From positions 1,588,420-1,638,419 of the forward strand of contig RPFO01000016.1 in NCBI GenBank assembly GCA_009746045.1: DNA of 50,000 nt, written 5' to 3'. The notes beneath the pieces were generated by a model. That model was given only the letters and a program-made list of their open reading frames with translations. It was not told the origin of the DNA and made no database searches. Position numbers and translations under genes: made by a program. Below, piece after piece: positions 8,152 through 17,841 of this stretch; the first letter of the stretch is position 1, and every line of letters begins with the position of its first letter. Source of the DNA: Mesostigma viride. Its lineage: Eukaryota > Streptophyta > Mesostigmatophyceae > Mesostigmatales > Mesostigmataceae.

Positions 8152-10917
8152 ATGGTCGTTCTAACAACATTGAGCAGACCGACCAATCTCGCCACCGGGT
8201 TAACGCTCGACCCTGAAATGGAGGAGCGTGTTTCTAACATCGAAACAGACATAGATGGGCTTCAAGCTAGCGTGACGTTACTTCTTGGCATTTCACATCC
8301 ATTCGATGAGTCACTCGTTGTCGACGGATTCAAAATTTTCTACCCGAGCCAGCCGACAAATGTGCGACTCGGAGACAATTACGACGACGAGACCGCAAGC
8401 GACCCATCGGAACTTGCTTACAGTCTCGTCGTGAATGGGTATTCCTATTTTAAATCAGGGACTACTTTAGTCGACGATCTCACTCTAAATGAACCTTACC
8501 TTACGGCGAAAGTGGGAGCGACCCAGTACCACGTCTTCGACTTTAGCCCTGATACGTTGCTAGACCCTGGTGGCAGAGTCCTGACCCGCGCGCAATTGGA
8601 CTACCTTTTTGACCAACACGGGGTAGGCAAAACGTCGATAGCTAACTTGAACGGGGATTTCGTCCTCCATCTCGAAGACGGGACGACCGTGTCGCACCAA
8701 AACGCGTTCAACGTCATCAATGACCAGGATGTGCGAGTCCAGCTGCCCTACAACGTTACGAATGGCGACGCGAGTGGAATCTGTAAGTTTACCTATCGCG
8801 ACTACCACACGACCCAGGCGCGCACGGGGGAGAGCGTTGTGGACGGAGAGGTAGGATATCCATACTTTTCCGACTCTTTCTATGGTCTCGGCGGATCTCG
8901 ATTTAACGGCCTCCCTCTCCGCGTGGAGTTGTTGTCTTTCGCCACGATTCGCGACGACAACCGCCGCCTTCCACTAACTGGGAGATCCTTCACCATCACG
9001 CGTACATACTCGCCACTGACGGACTGGCGAATGGGTCCGATTGACCCTGTGAACGCACTCTACTGGAGCACCAATCCAACCACCGCTAATTGGGAGGTCG
9101 TAGAGGGAACGACCCTCAAACAGGGCATAAAGATGACGACCCCCTTCGCATACCAACGCAAACTCCCCATCAGGTGGTACATGAATTCCACCCAGCTCAC
9201 GCCGACCACTCCGACCATCGGCGGAGTCTCCCTCTCGCAAAACGGGGGACTGCGCGGGGAAGACGCCGTAATCACCGCGCCAGTCGCGGCAGATAGTAAC
9301 AAGTATATGAACTACGAGATAGACGTCTACAACGACTCGACCCTCACCTCCTACACCACCCACAAAGGAGGGGTGATGGTATGCGTTTCAAAAATGAGCC
9401 AACTGCACTCCGGCATCCGGACACCAAGTTCCTACATTTCATATCTAAATCCTGTAAAAATCGCGATCAACGGCGTCTACGCGGACCATGATGTGGGGTG
9501 GGGAAAGTCGTTGCCTCCTCTCACCGGTTTTCATCTGTTGGCGAACGGAGTATCTCAAGGGGCCTTGGATGGGACGTTGAAGACAACGACGTTTCAAAAT
9601 CCATCCGAAGGCGATGATGTAGAACTCAGATACAGGATCGTAACCGTAAAGGACTCGCCAAACCTGTCAGGAGAGACCGTGGAGATAGACGGCCCCGCTA
9701 CGACGCTCCATTCTCTAGAATCATTCTCGCGCCACTCCGTGACCACGCTGCAAGCAGAAGCTTCGAAATACTACTTTGAAGGGTCTCCCGAAAAATTCTT
9801 TTTTGTAAAAACAGCCACTCCGGCACCAAGCAAATGTGTTGTTTTTTCAGAGCAGCTCATCGACGGCCCATTTCTATTGTGTTTTCGGCTATATTTGGGC
9901 AGCAACGATGCTTTCGTCTCGTTTGCAGAAAATACTATGTCTTTGACGAATAAATATCACCCGGCCACGACAGATGCCCATCAGAATTGGAGAAATGCGG
10001 CTACGACGCATTGGGGTATGCTGGGTATCAATCTGCACCATAGTGACTATGCACTCGACCTGTTTGACAATCTGAAGTCGAAGGTTCGATACACGTTAAA
10101 CTCATCATGGAGACAACAAAACAGCTACTGGGTGGCATTTCGAAGAAAATCGGATGGGAAGGTGGAGCGTTATATATCCAAAACAACTCCTCAAGAACTT
10201 AGTGACATGACTAAAATCTCAAACTCGTCCGGTATATTTACAACCACTCCTACAGACATTCTTGACCCGTACATTCCGATGCCCCTCCGACCAGTCTTCC
10301 ACTTGAGCGGAGAGTACCACGGCGCGTATGTCTGGCCAATCAAAGATGACCTACAAGACATAGAGTTCGACTCTCTAAAAACCAACAACCCATCCGGATC
10401 GTACACAGCCGTCGGAGACGTGTTGGAGCTGCGTCACAGGTCCACCTCGTCGAGGAATTGTAGCATTTTTGGCAAATATAGCGTCACAAAACCCGTACCG
10501 GGTGTGGCGGATACTTGGTTTAAGGAGCTAACACTCACGAATGAGAGTGTCATCCGCACGGTTGTTAAGTGTCCCGATGTTCAATACGGCGTGCAAATGA
10601 ACCAATATACTGCCAAAATATATGGGATTCTACCAGCTCGTCAGTCGGTAAGGAAGTTTTATGTAAGACTTGGATTTTCAAACACCAAGTTGAGCAATGA
10701 TCCGTTGCTTATCAGCGTAGTCGTTGGAGAAGCGTGGACTGGCGGTTTTTCTACAACGACAATATCAAAATCCTCGTCGTACGTTGACATAACCTGTGAT
10801 CATATTTCACTGGTTGATCCTCCAGTTACTGGTATGATCCATTTGGCGACCGTGACGTTCCAGGTATTAGATCCAACAGTATCTGGCCCGACCCGCTTTT
10901 ATTTGCTTCTAGCCTAA
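8152..10917 (+). CDS. Long beta-rich virion protein, likely fibre or spike
   Basis: 921 residues, no recognised family. Residues 20-48 form a short heptad-like helix of the kind that trimerises fibre proteins. The rest is rich in Thr, Ser, Asp, Tyr and short beta-strand patterns, without membrane segments or Cys clusters. Placed first in the plus-strand arm with capsid genes, it is probably a surface fibre or receptor-binding protein; this is inference. After its TAA, another frame is open from before 10912 through the following gene. The two may once have been one longer protein, or a short overlap may be natural. Confidence 0.75.
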   Translation: MVVLTTLSRPTNLATGLTLDPEMEERVSNIETDIDGLQASVTLLLGISHPFDESLVVDGFKIFYPSQPTNVRLGDNYDDETASDPSELAYSLVVNGYSYFKSGTTLVDDLTLNEPYLTAKVGATQYHVFDFSPDTLLDPGGRVLTRAQLDYLFDQHGVGKTSIANLNGDFVLHLEDGTTVSHQNAFNVINDQDVRVQLPYNVTNGDASGICKFTYRDYHTTQARTGESVVDGEVGYPYFSDSFYGLGGSRFNGLPLRVELLSFATIRDDNRRLPLTGRSFTITRTYSPLTDWRMGPIDPVNALYWSTNPTTANWEVVEGTTLKQGIKMTTPFAYQRKLPIRWYMNSTQLTPTTPTIGGVSLSQNGGLRGEDAVITAPVAADSNKYMNYEIDVYNDSTLTSYTTHKGGVMVCVSKMSQLHSGIRTPSSYISYLNPVKIAINGVYADHDVGWGKSLPPLTGFHLLANGVSQGALDGTLKTTTFQNPSEGDDVELRYRIVTVKDSPNLSGETVEIDGPATTLHSLESFSRHSVTTLQAEASKYYFEGSPEKFFFVKTATPAPSKCVVFSEQLIDGPFLLCFRLYLGSNDAFVSFAENTMSLTNKYHPATTDAHQNWRNAATTHWGMLGINLHHSDYALDLFDNLKSKVRYTLNSSWRQQNSYWVAFRRKSDGKVERYISKTTPQELSDMTKISNSSGIFTTTPTDILDPYIPMPLRPVFHLSGEYHGAYVWPIKDDLQDIEFDSLKTNNPSGSYTAVGDVLELRHRSTSSRNCSIFGKYSVTKPVPGVADTWFKELTLTNESVIRTVVKCPDVQYGVQMNQYTAKIYGILPARQSVRKFYVRLGFSNTKLSNDPLLISVVVGEAWTGGFSTTTISKSSSYVDITCDHISLVDPPVTGMIHLATVTFQVLDPTVSGPTRFYLLLA

Positions 10918-10964
10918 GCTACTATTATGGTTCAAGCCTGTCGTCAATTGGCGGCAATCACGGG

Positions 10965-11462
10965 ATGGACGTGGCCCTGTATGAAGATGTCCGAGAAACT
11001 AGGCGTATATCGCACACGATATTGGAAGCAGATTCTTTGGTCGGTCTGAGGCAGCCCATATACGACTACCCGCTTCCGCAATTTTGGCACGGCGCCCCTG
11101 TGGCCGTGATGTCTTTCCACGACCCGGCCACACAATCGGAACTAACTCTTCCGACCGCGTTGACCAATATCCTTGTCAGGTTAACATTTGATAACAACCC
11201 ACCAACGATTCTCGACATATCAAACCCATATCGCTTAACGGCTAGCGGCCTGTCCGTCTGGCCGGTAAACGTTATAATTGGCAGCAACTGGAATGTTGTT
11301 TCAGGATACGAGGAGGATGACGGGGTGTTTGAAATCGCATTGCGGATTCCTCGCATCACCACTGACACGTCAACAAACATAGCACTCTCTACGGCGTTTT
11401 GCAAGTCGCGCGCTGGAAAAATGGCCGTGTCGACTAACAAGACCCTCACTTGGACGTTATAA
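10965..11462 (+). CDS. Unknown beta-rich virion-arm protein
   Basis: 165 residues from the first ATG. It is beta-rich, with no recognised domain, Cys cluster or membrane segment. The frame is open upstream of the ATG back past the end of the preceding gene, so it could be the C-terminal piece of that protein separated by a frameshift. Otherwise it is an independent capsid-associated protein. The next gene starts 23 bases later, after an AT-rich TATAAAAATCTATG stretch. Confidence 0.6.
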   Translation: MDVALYEDVRETRRISHTILEADSLVGLRQPIYDYPLPQFWHGAPVAVMSFHDPATQSELTLPTALTNILVRLTFDNNPPTILDISNPYRLTASGLSVWPVNVIIGSNWNVVSGYEEDDGVFEIALRIPRITTDTSTNIALSTAFCKSRAGKMAVSTNKTLTWTL

Positions 11463-11484
11463 AAATCTATGATTATATGCAGAA
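11457..11484 (+). promoter_or_regulatory. AT-rich putative late promoter
   Basis: TTATAAAAATCTATG lies 12-28 bases before the zinc-finger gene start. Similar A-rich TATA/TATCT stretches precede the major capsid gene (13432), the 56-residue ORF (14753), the adhesin (14944) and the 170-residue gene (16950). Confidence 0.4.
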
Positions 11485-11988
11485 ATGGCAAGGCGTCAGA
11501 AATCAGCACGGCGCCGTCCTTCAAGTAAAAGGGGAAAACCGAAGCGTAAGGTCGCACCCCAGTCGCAGGTGACCGCTTCATCGACCAACACCATTGTCAT
11601 CCACAGCGCGCCGGTCCGAAGAGCGGTGAACAAAGGGAAGGTCGCAGAGGCGCGAGGGTTCAAGGATGCCCTTCTCATGGCGTCAGTGATGGCGAACTCT
11701 AGACCGGTCGCGTACCCCCCATTGTCCGCGTATGCCCAACCGGCCCCTGTCGCGCCGGCTCCCGAACCGGTTGTCGTCGATGAAGCAGTGGCGGCACCCC
11801 CGGAGCCTGCGGGTGTACCTGTCGGGAAACGAGTCCAGGTGGGAGGCGCGAGGTGGAAATGCCCACAACCCGGGTGTAAGAGCACGTTCGCAAACGAAAA
11901 AAACCTCCTGCTGCATCTCAGGAGGGTCCACAACACGGTCGTGGGAATTCCAAAAGAAGGCGCTGAAAAAAATCTCACAGAAGAGTAA
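11485..11988 (+). CDS. Basic zinc-finger protein, likely DNA-binding virion protein
   Basis: 167 residues. The N-terminus is strongly basic, with many Arg/Lys in residues 3-22. The middle is Ala/Pro/Val-rich, and residues 126-149 form a C2H2 zinc finger of spacing C-x4-C-x12-H-x4-H (C126, C131, H144, H149). The basic arm plus single finger suits a genome-binding core protein or late regulator. The specific role is inferred. Its stop is followed two bases later by the next start codon. Confidence 0.75.
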   Translation: MARRQKSARRRPSSKRGKPKRKVAPQSQVTASSTNTIVIHSAPVRRAVNKGKVAEARGFKDALLMASVMANSRPVAYPPLSAYAQPAPVAPAPEPVVVDEAVAAPPEPAGVPVGKRVQVGGARWKCPQPGCKSTFANEKNLLLHLRRVHNTVVGIPKEGAEKNLTEE

Positions 11989-11990
11989 AC

Positions 11991-12158
11991 ATGAGCAGCC
12001 CGCTGTTCACTGACGCCGAGATGCTCGAGATCTCTCAATGGATGACCCTCCATCCAAATGTCCCGCGAGAGTTCATTGAGGCAGCCATGCTCTACTGTAG
12101 AAGAAGCCACTCACAGGGAAGACAAGCGCGCCATGAAAAGGGCATCGGCGAAAATTGA
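11991..12158 (+). CDS. Small acidic/helical ORF, possibly frameshifted
   Basis: 55 codons, starting two bases after the zinc-finger gene stop. The first 33 residues (starting MSSPLFTDAEMLEIS) look like real helical protein; the last 20 do not. Another frame (about 12105-12235) gives a plausible charged helical continuation, so a frameshift near 12095-12110 may have split a protein of about 80 residues. Function unknown. Confidence 0.4.
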   Translation: MSSPLFTDAEMLEISQWMTLHPNVPREFIEAAMLYCRRSHSQGRQARHEKGIGEN

Positions 12159-12226
12159 GGAAGGCGTCGTCAAGGTTTTTGGGACAAACGAAATTACTTC
12201 TGAGCTATTGTCAGAAGAAGTGGCCG

Positions 12227-13090
12227 ATGAAGGAGTTCATCCAGGAAACGCTGACACTCACTCTTCGCACGGAGAACCGAACTCGCGGGACGCTAGTGGA
12301 TCCGGTATGGGACATCCCGGCGGGACTCCTTGACGATTATCACGACGTCGGGCTTACCCTCATGACCATCCCGTTTGAACAGACTCACATCAGCGAAGGA
12401 AACCGATACTTCACTGTCCGTTTGTCTGGCAGCGAGTCCCCTACGAAGGTGACCTTGCCGCTCGGCTCGTACACGACTATCGAAAACCGAAAAAACATAG
12501 AGGAAGCTTTGAAGGCGGTAGATCCTGGGTTCTCGGTCACGTACAACAGGGCGACTAGTCTTTTTACCGTGACAAATGCCACCGAGTTCTCTGTCGCGGT
12601 GGATGAGCCCACGGGCCGGGTGTTGGGGCTCATGGAAGGATCATATCCTTTCACAGGTGTCCTCGCTAGCAACCGGCCAGCAACGAATGGGAGACTGAGA
12701 ATGGTGTATGTATACAGCGACATCGTTCGAGGAAACGTGATATCATCGTCGACAGGCACGGGATATGGAGGCCTTTTGGCCGTCTGTCCCAACATGTCGC
12801 AGTTCTTAGAACCCATTGTTTGGCAGGCAGCGACCCCTTTGTGGCAGCATCTCAAGGACTCTCCCAGCAACATCACGATCCGACTGCTCGACGAGGACGA
12901 CGCTCCTATAACTGTCTACTCGGATTGGGCTCTTCAGCTCTCCTTCCGCATAAGCCCTCAGAAGGCGATGGGAATAGAGGCGAGGAAGATCGGGAGCGTT
13001 TTGAAGTATATGGCCCTTGACAGGACCGTCCAGCCACAAACCAGATTTATTTCTCAGCCATCTAGTACTATCGAGGACGATGAAAGTTAA
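12227..13090 (+). CDS. Penton-like minor capsid protein
   Basis: 287 residues from the first ATG of a frame open from about 12155. The layout matches minor capsid (penton) proteins of polintons and PLVs. There is an early strand region with a LPLGSYTT turn, then an ALKAVDPGFSVTYN helix-strand, a RVLGL motif, a RLRMVYVYSDIVRG strand and, near the end, IRLLDEDDAPITVYSDWALQ, where the DE-D and W positions are typical. Such proteins form a single jelly-roll fold at the capsid vertices. The 3' end overlaps the next gene by 11 bases, a sign of tight packing. Confidence 0.75.
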   Translation: MKEFIQETLTLTLRTENRTRGTLVDPVWDIPAGLLDDYHDVGLTLMTIPFEQTHISEGNRYFTVRLSGSESPTKVTLPLGSYTTIENRKNIEEALKAVDPGFSVTYNRATSLFTVTNATEFSVAVDEPTGRVLGLMEGSYPFTGVLASNRPATNGRLRMVYVYSDIVRGNVISSSTGTGYGGLLAVCPNMSQFLEPIVWQAATPLWQHLKDSPSNITIRLLDEDDAPITVYSDWALQLSFRISPQKAMGIEARKIGSVLKYMALDRTVQPQTRFISQPSSTIEDDES

Positions 13091-13436
13091 TTTTGGAGCA
13101 ATCGGAAACGTGGCTAGACGCGTGGGAGAGTTTGCCGGCAACGCTATCAAGAGGGTCGGCGACGGGGCGGCCATCGTGTCAGCTGTCAAGAAAGCCGGGC
13201 ACGTCGCTGGCGAAGTCATCTCAAAAATTGGCGACGGGGCGCGGGCTGCCAAACAGGCGGCGGGCATTGTCGATTCCGCGCTCGGACACATCCCATCCAA
13301 CATGATCGCGAAGAGTACGCTGCTCGGGAAAGCGTACTCGGTCGCAAACACTGGTCTGAGCGCCTTGTCCAACCTCGAAAGACGGGTTGATGGAGCGAAG
13401 GTAAAAAATCCCATACTCGGCCAGCTTCTTCAGTAA
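13080..13436 (+). CDS. Amphipathic Gly/Ala-rich small protein, pVI-like
   Basis: 118 residues from ATG 13080, which overlaps the penton-like gene end. A longer frame from 13017 exists but overlaps that gene fully. The protein is a series of amphipathic, basic, Gly/Ala-rich helices, with a repeated motif VGDGA at about residues 27-31 and a related IGDGA further on. Composition and position between penton and major capsid genes recall adenovirus pVI-type or other membrane-active capsid-cement proteins. No sequence family is recognised, so the function is inferred. Confidence 0.6.
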   Translation: MKVNFGAIGNVARRVGEFAGNAIKRVGDGAAIVSAVKKAGHVAGEVISKIGDGARAAKQAAGIVDSALGHIPSNMIAKSTLLGKAYSVANTGLSALSNLERRVDGAKVKNPILGQLLQ

Positions 13437-13451
13437 AAATATCTCATTCGA

Positions 13452-14756
13452 ATGTATACACAATCTATGGCTTCGGACAATTCCTGGTACTCGCGCGCTA
13501 TCCCCAAGTCCATGCAATACCTCGTGAAGGCGCTGGGTCAGCACACGACTCAACGAGTCCATCTCAGCACCCTCTCAGCAAGCGACGGCATCAAACAAGG
13601 GTCTGTGGTCGCGGTCCGCCTCCCCACGTCCGGGTTCGTGGACTTGCACTCCTTCGCAATGTTTTTCACGGGGACCCCCACGACCACGGCGGGGTTCGCG
13701 AAGTTCCCCGCGTACACGTCCTCCATCATCAGGCGCCTCGAGGTACTGGCAGGAGGTCAGACCGTCGACAGCATCAACGACTACTCCCAGCTGTTCCATA
13801 CGCTGCTCTCGGTGCACGGCGGTGTCGAGTACAATCTCGCGCAGGCTCCCGCTGGTTGGTCGAAGAATAACAACATCGTCATTGCTGATGGGCTGGCGCT
13901 CTCACAAACAACGTGAAGGCAAACACCGCAGTGGACGGCGTCATTGACCACTTTTTGGGATTCCTGAGTGGCGAGCCTCGGATCGTGGATCTGAGTCTCT
14001 TCCCCCCCATCGAGATCCGAATCACACTCATGGACGGAGGGGTGATGCTTCCTAGCGTGGCGCAAGCAGCTGCTGGCGATGGCATCGTGGCCGTTGAGCA
14101 GCGACAGGTGTTGGTTTCGAACTGAGCAACATCCACTTTAGCATCGACACGTACAGGTTCCAAGAGATATCGTGGGCCAGATTTTCTCGTCCAGGCTTGC
14201 CGAGGGTGGAACTCTCTCCTTCAAGTGGCGGACGTGGCAGTCCACCAAACAGTCGCTCGGGACTCGCACTCCCTATGCCATCAAGGCGTCGCTGTCTTCC
14301 GCGTCCGCCAGCAAACTCCTGGCGATTCAGGTTGCTGCCGGCGCGGACGTGACCAACGCATCTGGCAATACGATGTTCAATCACATCGCGGATGGTATGA
14401 CTTCCTACCAATACGACATCAACGGATCCAACCTAGCGCCTGGATACCGTACGAACGCAACCGAGGCGTGGATCAATCTGTTGTCCGCGTTCGGTGACCA
14501 GGGGAATGTCTTGTCCTGTGTCCGGGAGGGCATGACTCCTACCACGTGGCTAAACAACAACTTCACGATGGCGTGTCACCTTAATATGCCGTGTGCCGGT
14601 CCAGAGTACATGAGCGGCCTTGACCTTCGTGGCACGGCATCGGTGGTCACGCTGCGAGTCGAGAAGGGAGCGACGGACTGCATTTCCTACATCTTCACGG
14701 AGTGCGAATCAAAGATGGACATCGCTGCAGGCAGGCAGGCAGCCGTGTACCTCTAA
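13452..14756 (+). pseudogene. Major capsid protein, double-jelly-roll type, frameshifted
   Basis: About 430 codons spread over three successive frames: 13452 (or ATG 13467) to 13916, about 13910-14125, and about 14120-14756. The pieces join head to tail in the order of one protein. Signs of a DJR capsid protein are an early SWYSRAIPKSMQYL start, a middle IRRLEVLAGGQTVDS segment, a strand-rich second half, and an end (FTECESKMDIAAGRQ) like the conserved C-terminus of PLV/yaravirus-type capsid proteins. The breaks lie near 13912, 14120 and 14166, each needing only one or two bases. They are either true decay or sequencing errors. An A-rich TATCT stretch at 13432-13445 may be its promoter. Confidence 0.75.
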
Positions 14757-14784
14757 AAAATATATACGTGTGTAATGACAAACG

Positions 14785-14955
14785 ATGGACTACTTTCGAG
14801 ACCCTAGCATCACAGCTAATCCGTTTAACAGGTTGAAGTTGATTTTTGACATTCCTGAAATGGCAGATTCTGGTCTGTCCATGACAATGCCAGCTAGACG
14901 AGCATTGCCCCTTCTCCCCACCTTCAAGTATCCGCTACCAAACCAAAAAAAATAA
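14785..14955 (+). CDS. Small ORF between capsid and adhesin genes
   Basis: 56 codons, ATG at 14785 and TAA at 14953-14955. The product starts MDYFRDPSITANPFNRLKL and ends in a short Pro/Lys tail. It has no recognised family and no membrane segment. A TATATACGTG stretch (14760) precedes it and an A-run (14945-14952) closes it. Similar spacing to neighbouring genes argues that it is expressed. Confidence 0.5.
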   Translation: MDYFRDPSITANPFNRLKLIFDIPEMADSGLSMTMPARRALPLLPTFKYPLPNQKK

Positions 14956-14974
14956 CGACGATTAGTCTATACAA

Positions 14975-16947
14975 ATGTTGCTGGATAGTGGTATATGCCC
15001 CGCTCTTTTATATAAACGACGCGTTCCTAGTACCTCGGTCACGGTTGGGTTATCAACAGTGGACCTTACACCATCGAATGTCCCCGTTTTCGTGATGGCG
15101 ACATTTAATGAAGACGTCACTGGTTTTGATCTATCAGACATTGACGTGACAAACGGAACGGCAGTCGACCTCTTTTTAGGTGCACCGGCGACGTATTTTT
15201 TTGATATAACAAATATCACAGGTTCGATCCCAACCACGGTTTCCGTGAAAGAAAATAAGGTAACAGGGGTTTCTGGGGCATATAACGACGAATCCAACCT
15301 GTTATCATTTACCTACACCCCTCCTTCCACCACCGTCACACTTGCTACAACGGCAGGCGCTAATCCTACTGCGAGCCCTATCGCAGTGGCTGCCACTTTC
15401 AGTAAGTCCATAGCTGGTTTTTCCATAGACGACATAGTAGTTACCAATGGGACCGCTTCCTCGTTGACAGGCAGTGGTTCATCTTATACATTCTCGGTCA
15501 CTCCCGTCACGGCATACACCCCCACCACTGTTAGCGTGGGAGTGGATGTGGTGGACGGTGGAAACGACGCATCCAATACTCTAACATTCACACTGAGCCC
15601 TCCACCTATCACGGTCGCTCTATCTACAGCTGCAGGGACGTATCCAACCACAAGCCCCGTCACAATGGATGTCACATTTGACAAGCCCGTGACGGGTTTG
15701 GTAGCTGGGACATCTACGTGAACAACGGAACAGCGTCGTCGGTAACCGGTACCGGGGCATCATACCAGTTCGCAGTGACACCGACCACTCCATACTCCCA
15801 GACGACCGTGAGGGTGGTCGATGGCACGACGGTAGGCGAATTCGGGGTCACAAACGCCGAGTCCAACACGGTCGCGTTCACCTACTCCCCGCCGCCTACC
15901 GTCACCCTCGCGACTTCGGCCGGGGCAACACCGTCCGCGAGCCCAGTCGGCGTGACGGCTACCTTCAGCCGGTCAGTCACTGGTTTTGCGCTCGGGGACA
16001 TCGTCGTTACCAACGGGACGGCGTCCAACTTGGTGCAGGTAAACGCGGCGTTTTACACGTTCGACGTGTCAGGAACCTCGAACACATTGACGACCGTCAG
16101 CGTGGGTGCCAACGCGGCGACAGACTCCGTGTCGGGCCATGGGAACTCGGCGTCTAACCCTCTTACTTTTACGTATACGCCAGTTTACAACCCCGCAACA
16201 GACCCCAATCTGTTCGCGTGGTACGATCCGTCCGACAGCGCCACGGTGTTCAGCGACACGTGGCACAACCCAGCAAAACACGACAGGTGGGAACGTGATG
16301 CGCGTGAACGACAAGGGGCCGAACGGGTACCACGTGACGCAGGCAACTTCCGCCAAGTGCCCGACACTGGATACGGCGGAGCTGAACTCGAAACGGTCCC
16401 TCCGTTTTATTAACTCGCGGTCTGGCTTGTTGGAGTCCGTGAACAATTTCTGGAACGCGGTCGGGGTAAGTGCGAGTGTTTTTCTAGTCGCCAAACAGCT
16501 AACGACTGCAACGTATCCAAATAGGGAGTTTTACGGGTATTAGAGGTTATATGCTTGGATCGTCGAACGGCAATTGTTATCTCATGTCTTATCAGTCAGA
16601 GAACAGACCGTTCTCCTCTTTGCTCCCGTTCTGTACGCGAACCGTGAGCACCAGGGCTCAGTTCTTTGACAACAATGCACACGTCTGGCGCTTTCATGCA
16701 ACAGCAGTACAAACGCCTTTCTCACCCGCTTCGACGGACGACCCGGCTATGACAGATAGGTTCGGACCCTATACTTGGTTCAGGGAATCTTTCTATTGGA
16801 GGAGACTCGTCCAACGCGAGTCGTGCTTTTGATGGGTGGATTGGCGAGATCCTTATCTACAACACCGCCAAAACGTCAGCGGAGCTTGAGGTGATCCGCG
16901 GCTACCTCGCAGCCAAGTGGGGGGCACCGTTAACTCCTCCAGCATAG
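14975..16947 (+). pseudogene. Surface adhesin: Ig-like (Big) repeats plus lectin/LamG-like domain, frameshifted
   Basis: About 650 codons in four or more successive frames. The first two-thirds hold four repeats of about 95 residues with the bacterial-Ig signature F..(S/P)V(T/A)GF..(D)I.VTNGTA and a strand ending near TPTTVSV (15040-16180). The last third starts with a LFAWYDPSDSAT motif (about 16208) and ends with WIGEILIYNTAK and RGYLAAKWG (16840-16935), typical of a concanavalin A/LamG-like lectin domain. Breaks lie near 15715, 16260, 16545 and 16785. Such a protein would decorate the virion and bind cell-surface glycans. No signal peptide is obvious. Confidence 0.75.
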
Positions 16948-16985
16948 GCCTCTATAACTAAATATCTATCCATATCATGTAAGCA

Positions 16986-17498
16986 ATGGACTATCCAAAT
17001 TATTACCAGATAGTACTTGACAGCGAGGCTTCATCGAGTGACAGTGACGTTGACAATGCGGCATTTCGTTTTAAAATTAAGCCAGATCCAAGTGCTCCCA
17101 TCATTGACGGGGATTGGAGAGGCGGGCTTCACTTTGCGTCCATTGCAGGAATCGAAAGCACCCCCCCTCACGTGCTCATTGGCTTGGTATCCCCCAGTTT
17201 CTTGGGTGGTGAGCACAATTTGGACCAGGGGGTTGTGTTGGGATCAGAAATATGCAAAAAAGCAACAGCAACAACGACCACTTTCGACTATTCTTTGATC
17301 AATGATCACGCATATTTCAATTTGAGGAATCCACATCTCTTTAGGAACGGGGGCATTCTGGAGATAAGGTTGGCCCACATAGATAGGGACGTAGGAGACA
17401 CGGAATATCAAAACGTTGCTGCATACGATTCTTTCGTCTGCGTGTTACAATTTGAGAGGGTGCGAGGTTTTAATAAATGCAAATGTCATGGCAAGTAA
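16986..17498 (+). CDS. Unknown virion-arm protein
   Basis: 170 residues. Starts MDYPNYYQIVLDSEAS and is beta-rich, with a CKCHGK end. No family is recognised. Placement after the adhesin and among capsid genes suggests a minor structural protein. The AT-rich leader 16950-16985 resembles those of other genes of this arm. It overlaps the next small gene by 11 bases. Confidence 0.65.
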   Translation: MDYPNYYQIVLDSEASSSDSDVDNAAFRFKIKPDPSAPIIDGDWRGGLHFASIAGIESTPPHVLIGLVSPSFLGGEHNLDQGVVLGSEICKKATATTTTFDYSLINDHAYFNLRNPHLFRNGGILEIRLAHIDRDVGDTEYQNVAAYDSFVCVLQFERVRGFNKCKCHGK

Positions 17499-17691
17499 TT
17501 TCTGCGCATCATATATGGGTGGTTGCTTCGGAAAATTCACTCTCGTGGACACTCTAGAATCTTCGTTCAGGCGCTTGACAAGTGACCCAGTTGATTACTC
17601 GCACGCTTACGAGTCTTTTTACCTAAATTCACGTCCCAGAACTCGCCACGTGGTAGAGGCCACCTTAGACTTGCATCGCTCCGAAATTTAG
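17488..17691 (+). CDS. Small unknown protein
   Basis: 67 residues from the ATG at 17488 (the frame is open further upstream). It starts with a small hydrophobic, Cys-containing segment (ASNFCASYMGGCFGKF) and has an Arg/His-containing second half. The overlap with the preceding gene follows the compact style of the arm. Function unknown. Confidence 0.45.
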   Translation: MASNFCASYMGGCFGKFTLVDTLESSFRRLTSDPVDYSHAYESFYLNSRPRTRHVVEATLDLHRSEI

Positions 17692-17841
17692 CCAAGTTCG
17701 ACACTTGTACAAGTCCAGCCACCTTCGCGTCCTGTCCAGGCCGTGCCAGCAGACGTAACGGACCTTGGCACATTGTGCACAAATAGGCAAAATCACGTGC
17801 AAGTCACGCATCTCACGTTGCCAAGCTCTCTGCCGGTAGCC

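Noticed and set aside
11496-12110. 204-codon minus-strand frame
   Set aside because: Antisense to the zinc-finger gene, which has a clear C2H2 motif.
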